11,512 bases of DNA. Source: Streptosporangiaceae bacterium (GTDB lineage: Bacteria; Actinomycetota; Actinomycetes; Streptosporangiales; Streptosporangiaceae). Below, one piece after another: positions 1-6,630 of this stretch; the stretch's first letter is position 1, and each line of letters starts with the position of its first letter. The stretch covers positions 1 through 11,512 of the forward strand of contig JASHTT010000247.1 of the NCBI GenBank assembly GCA_030040415.1, read 5' to 3'. The position numbers and the translations under genes were made by a program. Under the pieces are notes generated by a model. It was not told where the DNA came from. It saw only the letters and a list, made by a program, of their open reading frames with translations, and ran no database searches.

Positions 1-447
1 ACCGCGACCTGCACGGTCGGTGCGACTCTTTCGATCGTGGGGGAGAAGTGGACGTTCCTCGTGCTGCGCGAGGCGTTCAACGGCGTCCGCAGGTTCGATG
101 ACATGCAACGGCGCACCGGTGCACCGCGGCAGGTGCTGAGCAGCAGGCTCGCCCGGCTGGTCGCCGAGGGCGTGCTGCGTAAGACGCCCTACCGCGAGCC
201 CGGGCAGCGGCCCCGGAGCGAGTACCGGCTGACCGAGAAGGGGATGGACCTCTACCCAGTGATCATTTCGCTGCTGGCATGGGGCGACAAGTACGCCGCG
301 CCACCCGGTGGACCGCCCGTACTGCTCACCCACCGAGATTGCGGGGCGGCCGCCGGCTTGCAGCTCGCCTGTGCGGACGGCCACGTGCTGACGTCCGCCC
401 GGGACGTCACGCCGCTGCCTGGCCCGGGGGCCCGCCGGGTGGCGTGA
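1..447 (+). CDS. HxlR-family winged-helix transcriptional regulator (5' end missing)
   Basis: The reading frame is open from the first base, so the start codon lies upstream; 148 codons are visible. The HxlR domain fills visible residues about 4-100: a Cys near the start (C4, in TCTVG) where the family has its conserved N-terminal Cys, then GEKWTFLVLREAF, GVRRFDDMQ, the recognition-helix region QVLSSRLARLVAEGVL, and the wing ending SEYRLTEKG. The C-terminal part (HRDCG at 111-115, then LQLACADGH and PGPGA) is the tail often found in actinobacterial members. The family consists of dimeric DNA-binding proteins, some redox- or aldehyde-responsive. Probably only some 10-20 N-terminal residues are missing. 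Its target is not visible; HxlR regulators usually control a neighbouring gene, which would lie left of the window. A GTG at position 37 falls inside the conserved domain and is not a credible start. Confidence 0.9.
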   Translation, partial: TATCTVGATLSIVGEKWTFLVLREAFNGVRRFDDMQRRTGAPRQVLSSRLARLVAEGVLRKTPYREPGQRPRSEYRLTEKGMDLYPVIISLLAWGDKYAAPPGGPPVLLTHRDCGAAAGLQLACADGHVLTSARDVTPLPGPGARRVA

Positions 448-512
448 GCGCGAGGGCGATCTGTGCCGCAGTGGTCGGCGGCGCGGTGGTATGGCGTGCA
501 CGATCATTCTTT

Positions 513-527
513 GCGGCGTCTCGCCGC
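513..527 (+). terminator. GC-rich hairpin upstream of tRNA-Sec, possible terminator of the HxlR gene
   Basis: GCGGCG (513-518) and CGCCGC (522-527) form a perfect 6-bp stem around a 3-base loop. It lies about 65 bp after the HxlR stop and 22 bp before the first base of the tRNA. No T-run follows, so an intrinsic terminator is only one reading; it also overlaps the place where the selC promoter must lie. A possible -10 box, TAGTGT at 537-542, stands about 8 bp before the tRNA 5' end, but no well-spaced -35 is visible. The remaining bases between 448 and 549 show nothing else I can support. Confidence 0.25.
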
Positions 528-549
528 TGGTCCCGCTAGTGTCTGACCC

Positions 550-645
550 GGAGGCGTCAGGGTGCCTGGTGGCCCCCCTGGTCTTCAAAATCAGTGGACG
601 GCGCTCCGCGTCGTCGGCGGGTTCGATTCCCGTCCGCCTCCGCCA
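550..645 (+). tRNA. selC: tRNA-Sec (selenocysteine tRNA, anticodon UCA)
   Basis: The 96-base molecule folds into the bacterial tRNA-Sec shape. The acceptor strands are 550-557 and 634-641: seven Watson-Crick pairs, with the eighth position (557/634) a T-C mismatch. The discriminator is G642 and CCA is encoded at 643-645. The D arm is long, with stem strands 560-566 and 571-577, one internal mismatch, and a four-base loop TGGT. The anticodon stem is 578-582 with 590-594, and loop CTTCAAA (583-589) carries anticodon TCA at 585-587. A long variable arm pairs 597-603 with 609-615 (one G-T pair). The T arm is 617-621 with 629-633 around TTCGATT. UCA reads UGA, and the long acceptor/T helix, D arm and variable arm are what SerRS, SelA and SelB recognise in this family. 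The presence of selA and selB in the same window supports the call independently. Confidence 0.96.
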
Positions 646-670
646 CCGTCTTTGCGCTCACGAGGCCTGT

Positions 671-683
671 TCGCGGCCCGCGA
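671..683. terminator. Short GC hairpin between convergent selC and the ABC permease gene
   Basis: TCGCG (671-675) and CGCGA (679-683) pair around GCC, in the 62-bp gap between the end of tRNA-Sec and the stop codon of the permease gene. Its place between convergent transcription units suits a bidirectional terminator. The stem is short and has no T-run on either side, so this is a weak call. Confidence 0.25.
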
Positions 684-707
684 GCTGCCGATACCGGCCA
701 GGCGGAC

Positions 708-1457
708 CTAGATCTCCCGGCTGCGCAGCCGCACCGTCGCCACGGCCAGGATGGCGACGGTCGCCACGGCGCTGACCGCAAGCGCAGGGCCGAAGTGCGG
801 CAGCTGGTCGGTGCCATTCACCAGGCTGACCGGCGCGTCGGCCAGCGCGCTCGGCAGCCATCGGCCGACGTCACGCGGCGCGCCGGCGATCGGCAGCGCG
901 ACCAGGATCGCCAGCGCCACGCCGATGGTGCCGATCACGCTGCGGACCATCGCGGCCGCCAGCGCGGTCACCGCCACGGCGAACACGAGGTAGACCGCGC
1001 CGCAGAGCATCCCGCCGAGCATGCCGCTGGCCGGCAGCGACCCGATGAGCACCGCGGTCTCATACCACGCGCCGAGCGTGCCAAGCAGGTAGGCGACCAC
1101 CGCCGCGGCGGCGCTCAGGGCGAAGCGCGGCAGCACGAGCTCGCGCACGCTGCCAGCTCTAGTACGGAGGAACGTGGCAAGGCCGGGGCGGCTGTCGAAA
1201 CACAGGGCCGCGGCTGCCACGACGACCACGAGGACCAGCCCAAGGAAGGTCGCGTCCGAGACGTAGCTGCTCAGCCCGTCGGCCGGCGTGGCCGGCGGCA
1301 GCTGGATCCGCGCGCCGTGGCTCAAGTGGCGGACCAGGTCCTGCTGGTACCTGGTCACGAACGGCTCGACCAGGCCGAAGAAGCCGAACACCGCGCAGAG
1401 CGCGATGGCACGCGGCGTGCGCACCAGGCGCAGCCACTCCAGCCGCCACAGGCTCAT
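708..1457 (-). CDS. ABC transporter permease, six-helix membrane protein
   Basis: This 249-aa protein has about six membrane segments, at residues 16-34, 69-88, 110-132, 145-170, 173-192 and 223-243, and no nucleotide-binding motifs. The N-terminus MSLWRLEWLRLVRTPRA resembles the short basic amphipathic start of ABC-2 type permeases. The hydrophilic stretch 36-68 between the first two helices should be a large loop, probably extracellular. The ATG overlaps the stop of the ATPase gene as ATGA, so the two are translationally coupled and surely partners. It is the last gene of the operon and ends in TAG. Substrate is not apparent: such two-part systems export drugs, lipids or peptides, or act in sodium or antibiotic stress. 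An upstream extension of the frame exists but would overlap the ATPase gene by about 180 bp and has no family resemblance. Confidence 0.85.
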   Translation of the reverse strand: MSLWRLEWLRLVRTPRAIALCAVFGFFGLVEPFVTRYQQDLVRHLSHGARIQLPPATPADGLSSYVSDATFLGLVLVVVVAAAALCFDSRPGLATFLRTRAGSVRELVLPRFALSAAAAVVAYLLGTLGAWYETAVLIGSLPASGMLGGMLCGAVYLVFAVAVTALAAAMVRSVIGTIGVALAILVALPIAGAPRDVGRWLPSALADAPVSLVNGTDQLPHFGPALAVSAVATVAILAVATVRLRSREI

Positions 1458-2353
1458 CCGGCCACTCCGGTGAGCGCCAGGAAGGCCGACTCCAGGTCGG
1501 CGCTGGCCGGCTCCATCGCGGCCAGCCGGGCGCCGCAGCTCGCGACCAGCGCGGGGATGCCACGCTCGCCCGCCTCCAGGCTGGCGGCCTCGATCCTGAT
1601 CACTCCGCCGGCAGCGGGCTCGGCGGCCGTAACCCACGACTGCCGGGCAGCGCTCGCGGCGAAGCCGGCCGCGTCACCGGCGATCCGGACCAGCCAGCAC
1701 GGCGTCAGGTAGGTATCGATGAGGTCCTGCGTGCTGCCCTGGTAGAGCAACCGCCCTTCGCGCAGGATGCCGACCTGGTCCGCGACGCGCTGGACGTCGG
1801 CCAGGATGTGGCTGGAGAAGATGACGGTCCTGCTGCCGCGCATTCCCGCGACCGTGCCGAGCAGTTCTGCCCGCCCGGCGGGATCCAGCGCGGCCGCTGG
1901 TTCGTCGAGTATCAGCAACTCGGGGTCAGCCACCAGCGCGCAGGCAAGTCCGAGCCGCGCCGTCATGCCGCGCGAGAACCCGCCGACTTGGCGATCCGCC
2001 GCGTCGGCCAGCCCCGCCGAGGCGAGGGCGTCGCCGCAGGCGGTGCCGCCGCGCTTCCGGCCGCCCGCCAGGGATAGCGCCAGCCCGACGACCTCGGTGG
2101 CGGTGAGCCAGCCGTCGAACTCGCTCACGTCCGGGCAGTAGGCGAGCCGGTGCCGGCCGACGCTGATGCTGATCGTTCCGCTGTCCGGCCGTCGCAGACC
2201 TGTCAGCAGCGACAGCAGCGTGGTCTTACCCGCGCCGTTGGGTCCCACCAGGCCGTAGATCACCCCGCCGGGCACCGCCAGGTCTACGCCGAACACGCCG
2301 GTGCCGCCGTAATCCCGGGTGAGGCCGCTGGTCGTGACGAGCGGCCCGGTCAT
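1454..2353 (-). CDS. ABC transporter ATP-binding protein (ABC-2/NatA-like exporter type)
   Basis: This 299-aa protein powers the permease encoded just downstream. Visible motifs: Walker A GPNGAGKTT (37-45), Q-loop region AYCPD (71-75) with Asp where Gln is usual, signature FSRGM (126-130) in place of LSGGQ, Walker B LLILDEP (146-152) with the catalytic Glu, D-loop ALDP (155-158), and switch His in SSHIL (H182). The C-terminal 80 residues, after about 215, form the extra domain seen in many NatA/CcmA/DrrA-like ATPases. The start chosen is the ATG that overlaps the upstream stop as ATGA; no strong ribosome-binding site precedes it, which fits translational coupling. A longer in-frame start upstream would run through the small membrane protein gene and lacks similarity. 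Family assignment is firm; the exported substrate is unknown. Confidence 0.93.
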   Translation of the reverse strand: MTGPLVTTSGLTRDYGGTGVFGVDLAVPGGVIYGLVGPNGAGKTTLLSLLTGLRRPDSGTISISVGRHRLAYCPDVSEFDGWLTATEVVGLALSLAGGRKRGGTACGDALASAGLADAADRQVGGFSRGMTARLGLACALVADPELLILDEPAAALDPAGRAELLGTVAGMRGSRTVIFSSHILADVQRVADQVGILREGRLLYQGSTQDLIDTYLTPCWLVRIAGDAAGFAASAARQSWVTAAEPAAGGVIRIEAASLEAGERGIPALVASCGARLAAMEPASADLESAFLALTGVAG

Positions 2354-2616
2354 CGCACGACCGGGCGGCGCCTGTCCCTGTCCCGGCCGACGAAGAGGTA
2401 GAACAGCCCGCCCCATGGGGCGCTGACCAGCACGATCACCAGGACCCAGCCCCACTTCGGCAGGTGCCTGGCCGACTGTGCCCTGGCCAGGTCGACGAGG
2501 CAGTAGACGTCGAACGCGATAGCCAGGGCAATTATCGGCAGCAGGGCCATGAGCACCTGGGTCGGCGGGCCGGCGTGGGCCGCGGCCACGACGGACAGCG
2601 CACGTTCGGTCGTCAT
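2350..2616 (-). CDS. Small membrane protein with PLDc_N-type domain
   Basis: This 88-aa protein has two predicted membrane helices, about 22-42 and 56-76. Between and after them is the pattern of the phospholipase D N-terminal-like (PLDc_N) family: FDVYCLVDL after the first helix, then PKWGWVLVIVL, PWGGLFYLFVGRDR and a basic tail. In the larger family this helix pair precedes a catalytic domain in cardiolipin synthases; stand-alone copies like this have no catalytic residues and no established role. It is encoded between the regulator and the ATPase with ATGA overlaps on both sides, so it is co-expressed with the transporter and may be an accessory subunit or sensor. That last point is inference. 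Confidence 0.85.
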   Translation of the reverse strand: MTTERALSVVAAAHAGPPTQVLMALLPIIALAIAFDVYCLVDLARAQSARHLPKWGWVLVIVLVSAPWGGLFYLFVGRDRDRRRPVVR

Positions 2617-3185
2617 GAGTCATCCTTCCGGGCGGGTTGCTGGGTGGGTCCGGGCGTGTCGTCGCCGGGCAGGAGCATCGAGGCGAGAAGGCGCCGCTGC
2701 CGTCCCTTTCCCGGCGTGTTGCGCCGCCGGGGCTCGAGCACGCGGTAGAGGTCGGTGACCAGGTCGAGGTACTCGGCGTCGTCGAGCCACAGGCCCTCGA
2801 TCCCGAAACTGACCCGATCGCGCAGCAGGTCGACGTCGCCGCGTTGCAGGTAGCGGTCGATGTCGCCGAGCAGCGCGGCGATGTAGGCGGTGAACATCTG
2901 GCGCAGGTCGTCCACGCTCATCTTGTCGAGGTCGTCGGGGCTGACGCGGGCAACGGCCAGCCGGAGCACGTATGTGCGCTCGACCGCGCCGCGCACCCGG
3001 CGCTCGGCCACGACCTGCAGCACGCCGCCGTCCACCAGCCTGGCCACGTGCCGGTACAGGCTGGCGGGCGGCACGTCCGCAAGCTCGGCGCTGAGCTGCG
3101 AGGTGGTGAGTGCCCGGTCGCCGAGGAATGCCTGCACGATGCGCAGCCGCACCGGGTGCAGCAGCAGGTCGGCCGAGCTAGTCAC
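2613..3185 (-). CDS. ArsR-like winged-helix transcriptional regulator
   Basis: This 190-aa protein has an N-terminal winged HTH: LLLHPVRLRIVQAF (7-20), then LTTSQLSAEL, the recognition helix around PPASLYRHVARLVDGGVL (39-56), and a wing to about 75 ending RTYVLRL. The C-terminal half (81-155) is mostly helical and carries LWLDDAEYLDLVTDLYRVL (132-150), as in actinobacterial HTH regulators encoded beside ABC exporters; it is a likely ligand or dimerisation domain. The tail (155-190) is basic then polar. The start is GTG at 3185: an ATG five bases upstream is out of frame and hits a stop at once. A promoter-like sequence places the transcription start at or next to this GTG, suggesting a leaderless message. 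It is the first gene of the transporter operon and probably represses it through the inverted repeats upstream. Confidence 0.85.
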   Translation of the reverse strand: MTSSADLLLHPVRLRIVQAFLGDRALTTSQLSAELADVPPASLYRHVARLVDGGVLQVVAERRVRGAVERTYVLRLAVARVSPDDLDKMSVDDLRQMFTAYIAALLGDIDRYLQRGDVDLLRDRVSFGIEGLWLDDAEYLDLVTDLYRVLEPRRRNTPGKGRQRRLLASMLLPGDDTPGPTQQPARKDDS

Positions 3186-3192
3186 GTCATGG

Positions 3193-3222
3193 ATCGTACT
3201 CGATTGATATCAGTAATGACAA
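3193..3222 (-). promoter_or_regulatory. Promoter of the regulator/ABC operon (probably leaderless)
   Basis: On the minus strand a -35 box TTGTCA (3222-3217) is followed after 18 bases by a -10 box TACGAT (3198-3193). Initiation about 7 bases later would fall at or within a base or two of the GTG start codon at 3185, leaving no room for a ribosome-binding site. Leaderless starts of this kind are common in Actinobacteria. The -35 box lies between the two half-sites of an inverted repeat. Confidence 0.5.
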
Positions 3223-3246
3223 CGTTACTGAGACCGAAATCAATCG
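3201..3246. promoter_or_regulatory. Nested inverted repeats, probable operator for the ArsR-like regulator
   Basis: The inner repeat TCAGTAA (3210-3216) and TTACTGA (3225-3231) is perfect with an 8-base spacer. The outer repeat CGATTGAT (3201-3208) and ATCAATCG (3239-3246) is perfect over 8 bases with a 30-base spacer. The two centres differ by 3 bp, so they look like two separate dyads rather than one hairpin. Both lie over the promoter of the regulator gene, with the inner one bracketing the -35 box, which suits autorepression by a dimeric winged-helix protein. The stretch is A/T-rich against a GC-rich background. It also lies just past the end of the sugar operon and could fold in its transcript. 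Confidence 0.5.
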
Positions 3247-3270
3247 CGCGCTACCGCGACGGCGTGCCCG

Positions 3271-4278
<1,008 letters not shown>

Positions 4279-4297
4279 GGCTGCTCCTCCGGTGTCG

Positions 4298-5479
4298 TCA
4301 GCCGCCGGGCGGCGGGACGGGGGTCCACGCACTGTCGCTGGCTGCGCTGCGCTGCACGGCGTCCAGCACGCGCTGCACCTGCAGTCCGTCGGCGAAGGAC
4401 GGCTCCGGGTCCGTGCCCGCGGCGATGGCCCGCACAAAGTCAGCGACTTCATGGCTAAACGTGACGTCCCAGCCAAGCACGTGCCCGGGCGGCCACCAGC
4501 CGGACAGGTACGGGTGGCCGGGTTCGGTCACCAGGATGCGCCGGAACCCGGCCGTCAGCTGGTCGGCGGTGTGATCGTGAAACTCCAGCTCGTTGAGCCT
4601 CTCCAGGTCGAAGGCGAGGCTGCCGTGCGCACCGTTCAGTTCGATCCGCAGCGAGTTCTTGCGCCCGGCGGCGAAGCGGGTCGCCTCGAACGTGCCCAGC
4701 GTCTTGCCGGCGCCGATGCGCGCGGTGAACACGGCCGCGTCATCGACGGTTACCCGGCCGCGCGGCTCGTGGCCGACCCAGCCTTGCACCGGGCGCTCCG
4801 TAACGAAGGTCGTCGTGCTGCCCGAGACGGCGGTGACGGGCTCGCCGGTCAGGTACTGCGCCAGGTCGATGATGTGCGCGCCCAGGTCGCCCAGTGCGCC
4901 GGAACCCGCGTGGCTGGCAAGGAGCCGCCATGTCAAGGGGAACGACGGGTCCGTGAGCCAGTCCTGCAGGTAGCCAGCGCGGACGTGGCGGATCTCGCCG
5001 AGCCTTCCGTCGCGGACTAGCTGGCGCGCCAGTGCGATGGCGGGCAGCCGGCGGTAGTTGAAGCCGACCATGGACCGGATGCCGCGCTGCGCAGCCTGGT
5101 CGGCTGCTGCCGCCATCGCCTCGGCCTCGGGCACGGAGTTGGCCAGCGGCTTTTCGCACAGGACGTGCTTGCCAGCGGCCAGCGCGGCGATGGCGATCTC
5201 GGCATGCGAGTCGCCGGGCGTGCAGACGTCGACGAGGTCGATGTCGTCGCGGGCGACCAGCGCGCGCCAGTCTGTTTCGACGCCGGCCCAGCCCTGGCGA
5301 GCTGCCGCCGCAGCGACCGCGGCCGCGTCGCGACCACACAGAGCCACCATGGCCGGCTGCAGCGGCAGGTCGAACACGTGGCCGGCAGTCCGCCACGCGT
5401 GCGCGTGCGCGGCGCCCATGAACGCATAGCCGACGGCGCCGACGCGAAGCGACGGCGGCTGCTGCCTGGGTAGGGTCAT
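4298..5479 (-). CDS. Gfo/Idh/MocA oxidoreductase, levoglucosan-dehydrogenase-like
   Basis: This 393-aa NAD(P)-dependent sugar oxidoreductase has a Rossmann start at 11-25 (LRVGAVGYAFMGAAH), VCTPGDSHAEIAI (85-97), the catalytic Lys in EKP (K110), MVGFNYRRLPAIAL (137-150), YLQDWL (170-175) and the catalytic pair D198 and H202 in GDLGAHIID. The second half carries the beta-sheet substrate domain and ends in PSFADGLQVQRVLDA. The NYRR, YLQDW and AGSGALGD segments resemble what I remember of actinobacterial levoglucosan dehydrogenase, which oxidises C3 of the anhydrosugar; many relatives with other 3-hydroxyl substrates exist, so the substrate is open. The ATG at 5479 is preceded by GGGAG. The gap to the preceding gene is 47 bp, the widest in the operon, and holds a tandem repeat and a perfect palindrome. 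Family assignment is firm, exact reaction is not. Confidence 0.93.
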   Translation of the reverse strand: MTLPRQQPPSLRVGAVGYAFMGAAHAHAWRTAGHVFDLPLQPAMVALCGRDAAAVAAAAARQGWAGVETDWRALVARDDIDLVDVCTPGDSHAEIAIAALAAGKHVLCEKPLANSVPEAEAMAAAADQAAQRGIRSMVGFNYRRLPAIALARQLVRDGRLGEIRHVRAGYLQDWLTDPSFPLTWRLLASHAGSGALGDLGAHIIDLAQYLTGEPVTAVSGSTTTFVTERPVQGWVGHEPRGRVTVDDAAVFTARIGAGKTLGTFEATRFAAGRKNSLRIELNGAHGSLAFDLERLNELEFHDHTADQLTAGFRRILVTEPGHPYLSGWWPPGHVLGWDVTFSHEVADFVRAIAAGTDPEPSFADGLQVQRVLDAVQRSAASDSAWTPVPPPGG

Positions 5480-5491
5480 CGCCGCTCCCTC

Positions 5492-5541
5492 GTCACGTGA
5501 CCACTGTTGTTAACCAACCACGGGTGTCAACCAACCACGGG
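5492..5541. repeat. 17-bp tandem duplication plus 10-bp palindrome between the two oxidoreductase genes
   Basis: Positions 5508-5524 and 5525-5541 are head-to-tail copies of TGTYAACCAACCACGGG, identical at 16 of 17 bases (T5511 versus C5528). The right copy includes the last codons and TGA stop of the upstream oxidoreductase gene; the left copy is intergenic. Next to them is a perfect palindrome GTCACGTGAC (5492-5501), 12 bp before the next ATG on the minus strand. The duplication looks like local slippage. The palindrome could be a protein-binding site or part of an internal control element; neither role is shown. Confidence 0.6.
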
Positions 5542-6630
5542 CACGTGCGGATCCCAGCTCTCCGGCAGCGGCTCAGGTCTGGCGAACGTGCTGCGCACCG
5601 GCTGGAAGGCGGCAGCGGCCGCCGAGGCCTCGATGGACTCCATCATGTCAAGCACGTGCAGCGCGAGTTCACCGCTCGCGCGGTGCGGTGCGCCGGTGCG
5701 CAGCCCGCGGGCCAAGTCGAGCACGCCGAGGCCGCGCCCGTCGGTGCGTCCGACGGCCGGCACCGCACGCGAGCCGTCGGGTCCGGTCAGCTGCACGTCG
5801 CCGTCGAACCGGTTCGGGTCCGGCATGGCCAGCGTGGCCGCAGCGCCGGTGATCTCCACGAACCCCTGCCTGCGCAGCTCCGAGTCGAAGGTCAGCAGGA
5901 TCGTCGCGGTCTGGCCGGTCGCGTAGCCGATCAGCGCGGACACGTAGGTGTCCACCTCGACGGCGAACTCGCTGCCCGCGCGCGGGCCGCTGCCGATAAC
6001 TCGGCTCTGCCGGGCGCGGCGCCCAATCGCCGCCACGTGCGTGGCCGGGCCGAATACCGTGGCCAGCGCCGTCAGGTAGTACGGGCCCAGGTCGAACAGC
6101 GGCCCGGCGCCGCGCTGGAACAGGAACTCGGGAGAAGGATGCCAGCTCTCCGGCCCGGGCCCCTGCAGTAGCGCCAGCCCGGCCTGCGGCGCTCCGATCA
6201 CGCCGTCGTCGATCAGCCGTCGCGCTGTCTGCAGGCCGGCACCCAGCACCGTGTCCGGGGCGCAGCCGACGCGCACGCCAGCGGCCGCCGCGGCGGTCAG
6301 CAGGTCCCGTGCGGAGGCGGTGTCCAGGGCCAGCGGCTTCTCCACCCAGACGCTCTTGCCTGCCGCCACTGCCGCGGCGCTGACCTCAGTGTGCGCGGCA
6401 GGCACCGTCAGGTTCACCACGATCTCGATGTCCGGATCGGCCAGCGCTGCGCTAGCGGGACCCGCGGCGGGCACACCAAACGCTGCCGCCTGCTCCTTCG
6501 CCCGCTCGACGTCGATGTCCGCGCAGTACAGGACCGCCAGGTCGGGGAAGGTCGTGAGGTTGGCCAGGTACGCCGAGCTGATCGTGCCGCAGCCGACGAC
6601 CGCGACGCCGACCGGCCCGCGAGCCGTCAT
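5527..6630 (-). CDS. Gfo/Idh/MocA oxidoreductase, second copy, FDLGPYY subtype
   Basis: This 367-aa sugar oxidoreductase is only distantly similar to its operon neighbour. The Rossmann start is VGVAVVGCGTISSAYLANL (7-25), with CADID (36-40) ending strand 2, whose acidic end suits NAD rather than NADP. NLTVPAAH (73-80) and VEKPLALD (96-103) follow, with catalytic Lys K98. The usual Asp-x-x-x-His pair reads FDLGPYYLTAL (179-189): D180 is present but the His position is Tyr184, as in a recognisable subtype with GPYYLT. The C-terminal sheet domain includes ITGAAATLAMPDPN (260-273). The ATG overlaps the upstream stop as ATGA (6627-6630), so it is translated with the first TIM-barrel gene. In a levoglucosan-like scheme it would be either the initial dehydrogenase or the final reductase; the sequence does not decide. 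Confidence 0.9.
   Translation of the reverse strand: MTARGPVGVAVVGCGTISSAYLANLTTFPDLAVLYCADIDVERAKEQAAAFGVPAAGPASAALADPDIEIVVNLTVPAAHTEVSAAAVAAGKSVWVEKPLALDTASARDLLTAAAAAGVRVGCAPDTVLGAGLQTARRLIDDGVIGAPQAGLALLQGPGPESWHPSPEFLFQRGAGPLFDLGPYYLTALATVFGPATHVAAIGRRARQSRVIGSGPRAGSEFAVEVDTYVSALIGYATGQTATILLTFDSELRRQGFVEITGAAATLAMPDPNRFDGDVQLTGPDGSRAVPAVGRTDGRGLGVLDLARGLRTGAPHRASGELALHVLDMMESIEASAAAAAFQPVRSTFARPEPLPESWDPHVPVVG

Noticed and set aside
594..1712. A 372-codon open frame on the plus strand, running from inside tRNA-Sec across the permease gene
   Set aside because: Its translation is rich in Arg, Ala, His, Gln and Asp with no domain pattern. It is the antisense of the ABC permease and ATPase genes, whose proteins show clear family motifs and linked starts.
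3201..3246. The nested repeats as a simple intrinsic terminator of the sugar operon
   Set aside because: The stems are A/T-rich, off-centre from each other and not followed by a T-run, and they coincide with a plausible promoter. An operator is the better reading.
5480..5529. In-frame UGA read-through as selenocysteine at the end of the FDLGPYY oxidoreductase
   Set aside because: Reading through the TGA gives only about 16 more codons before another TGA overlapping the next gene's start, and the added residues show no redox motif.
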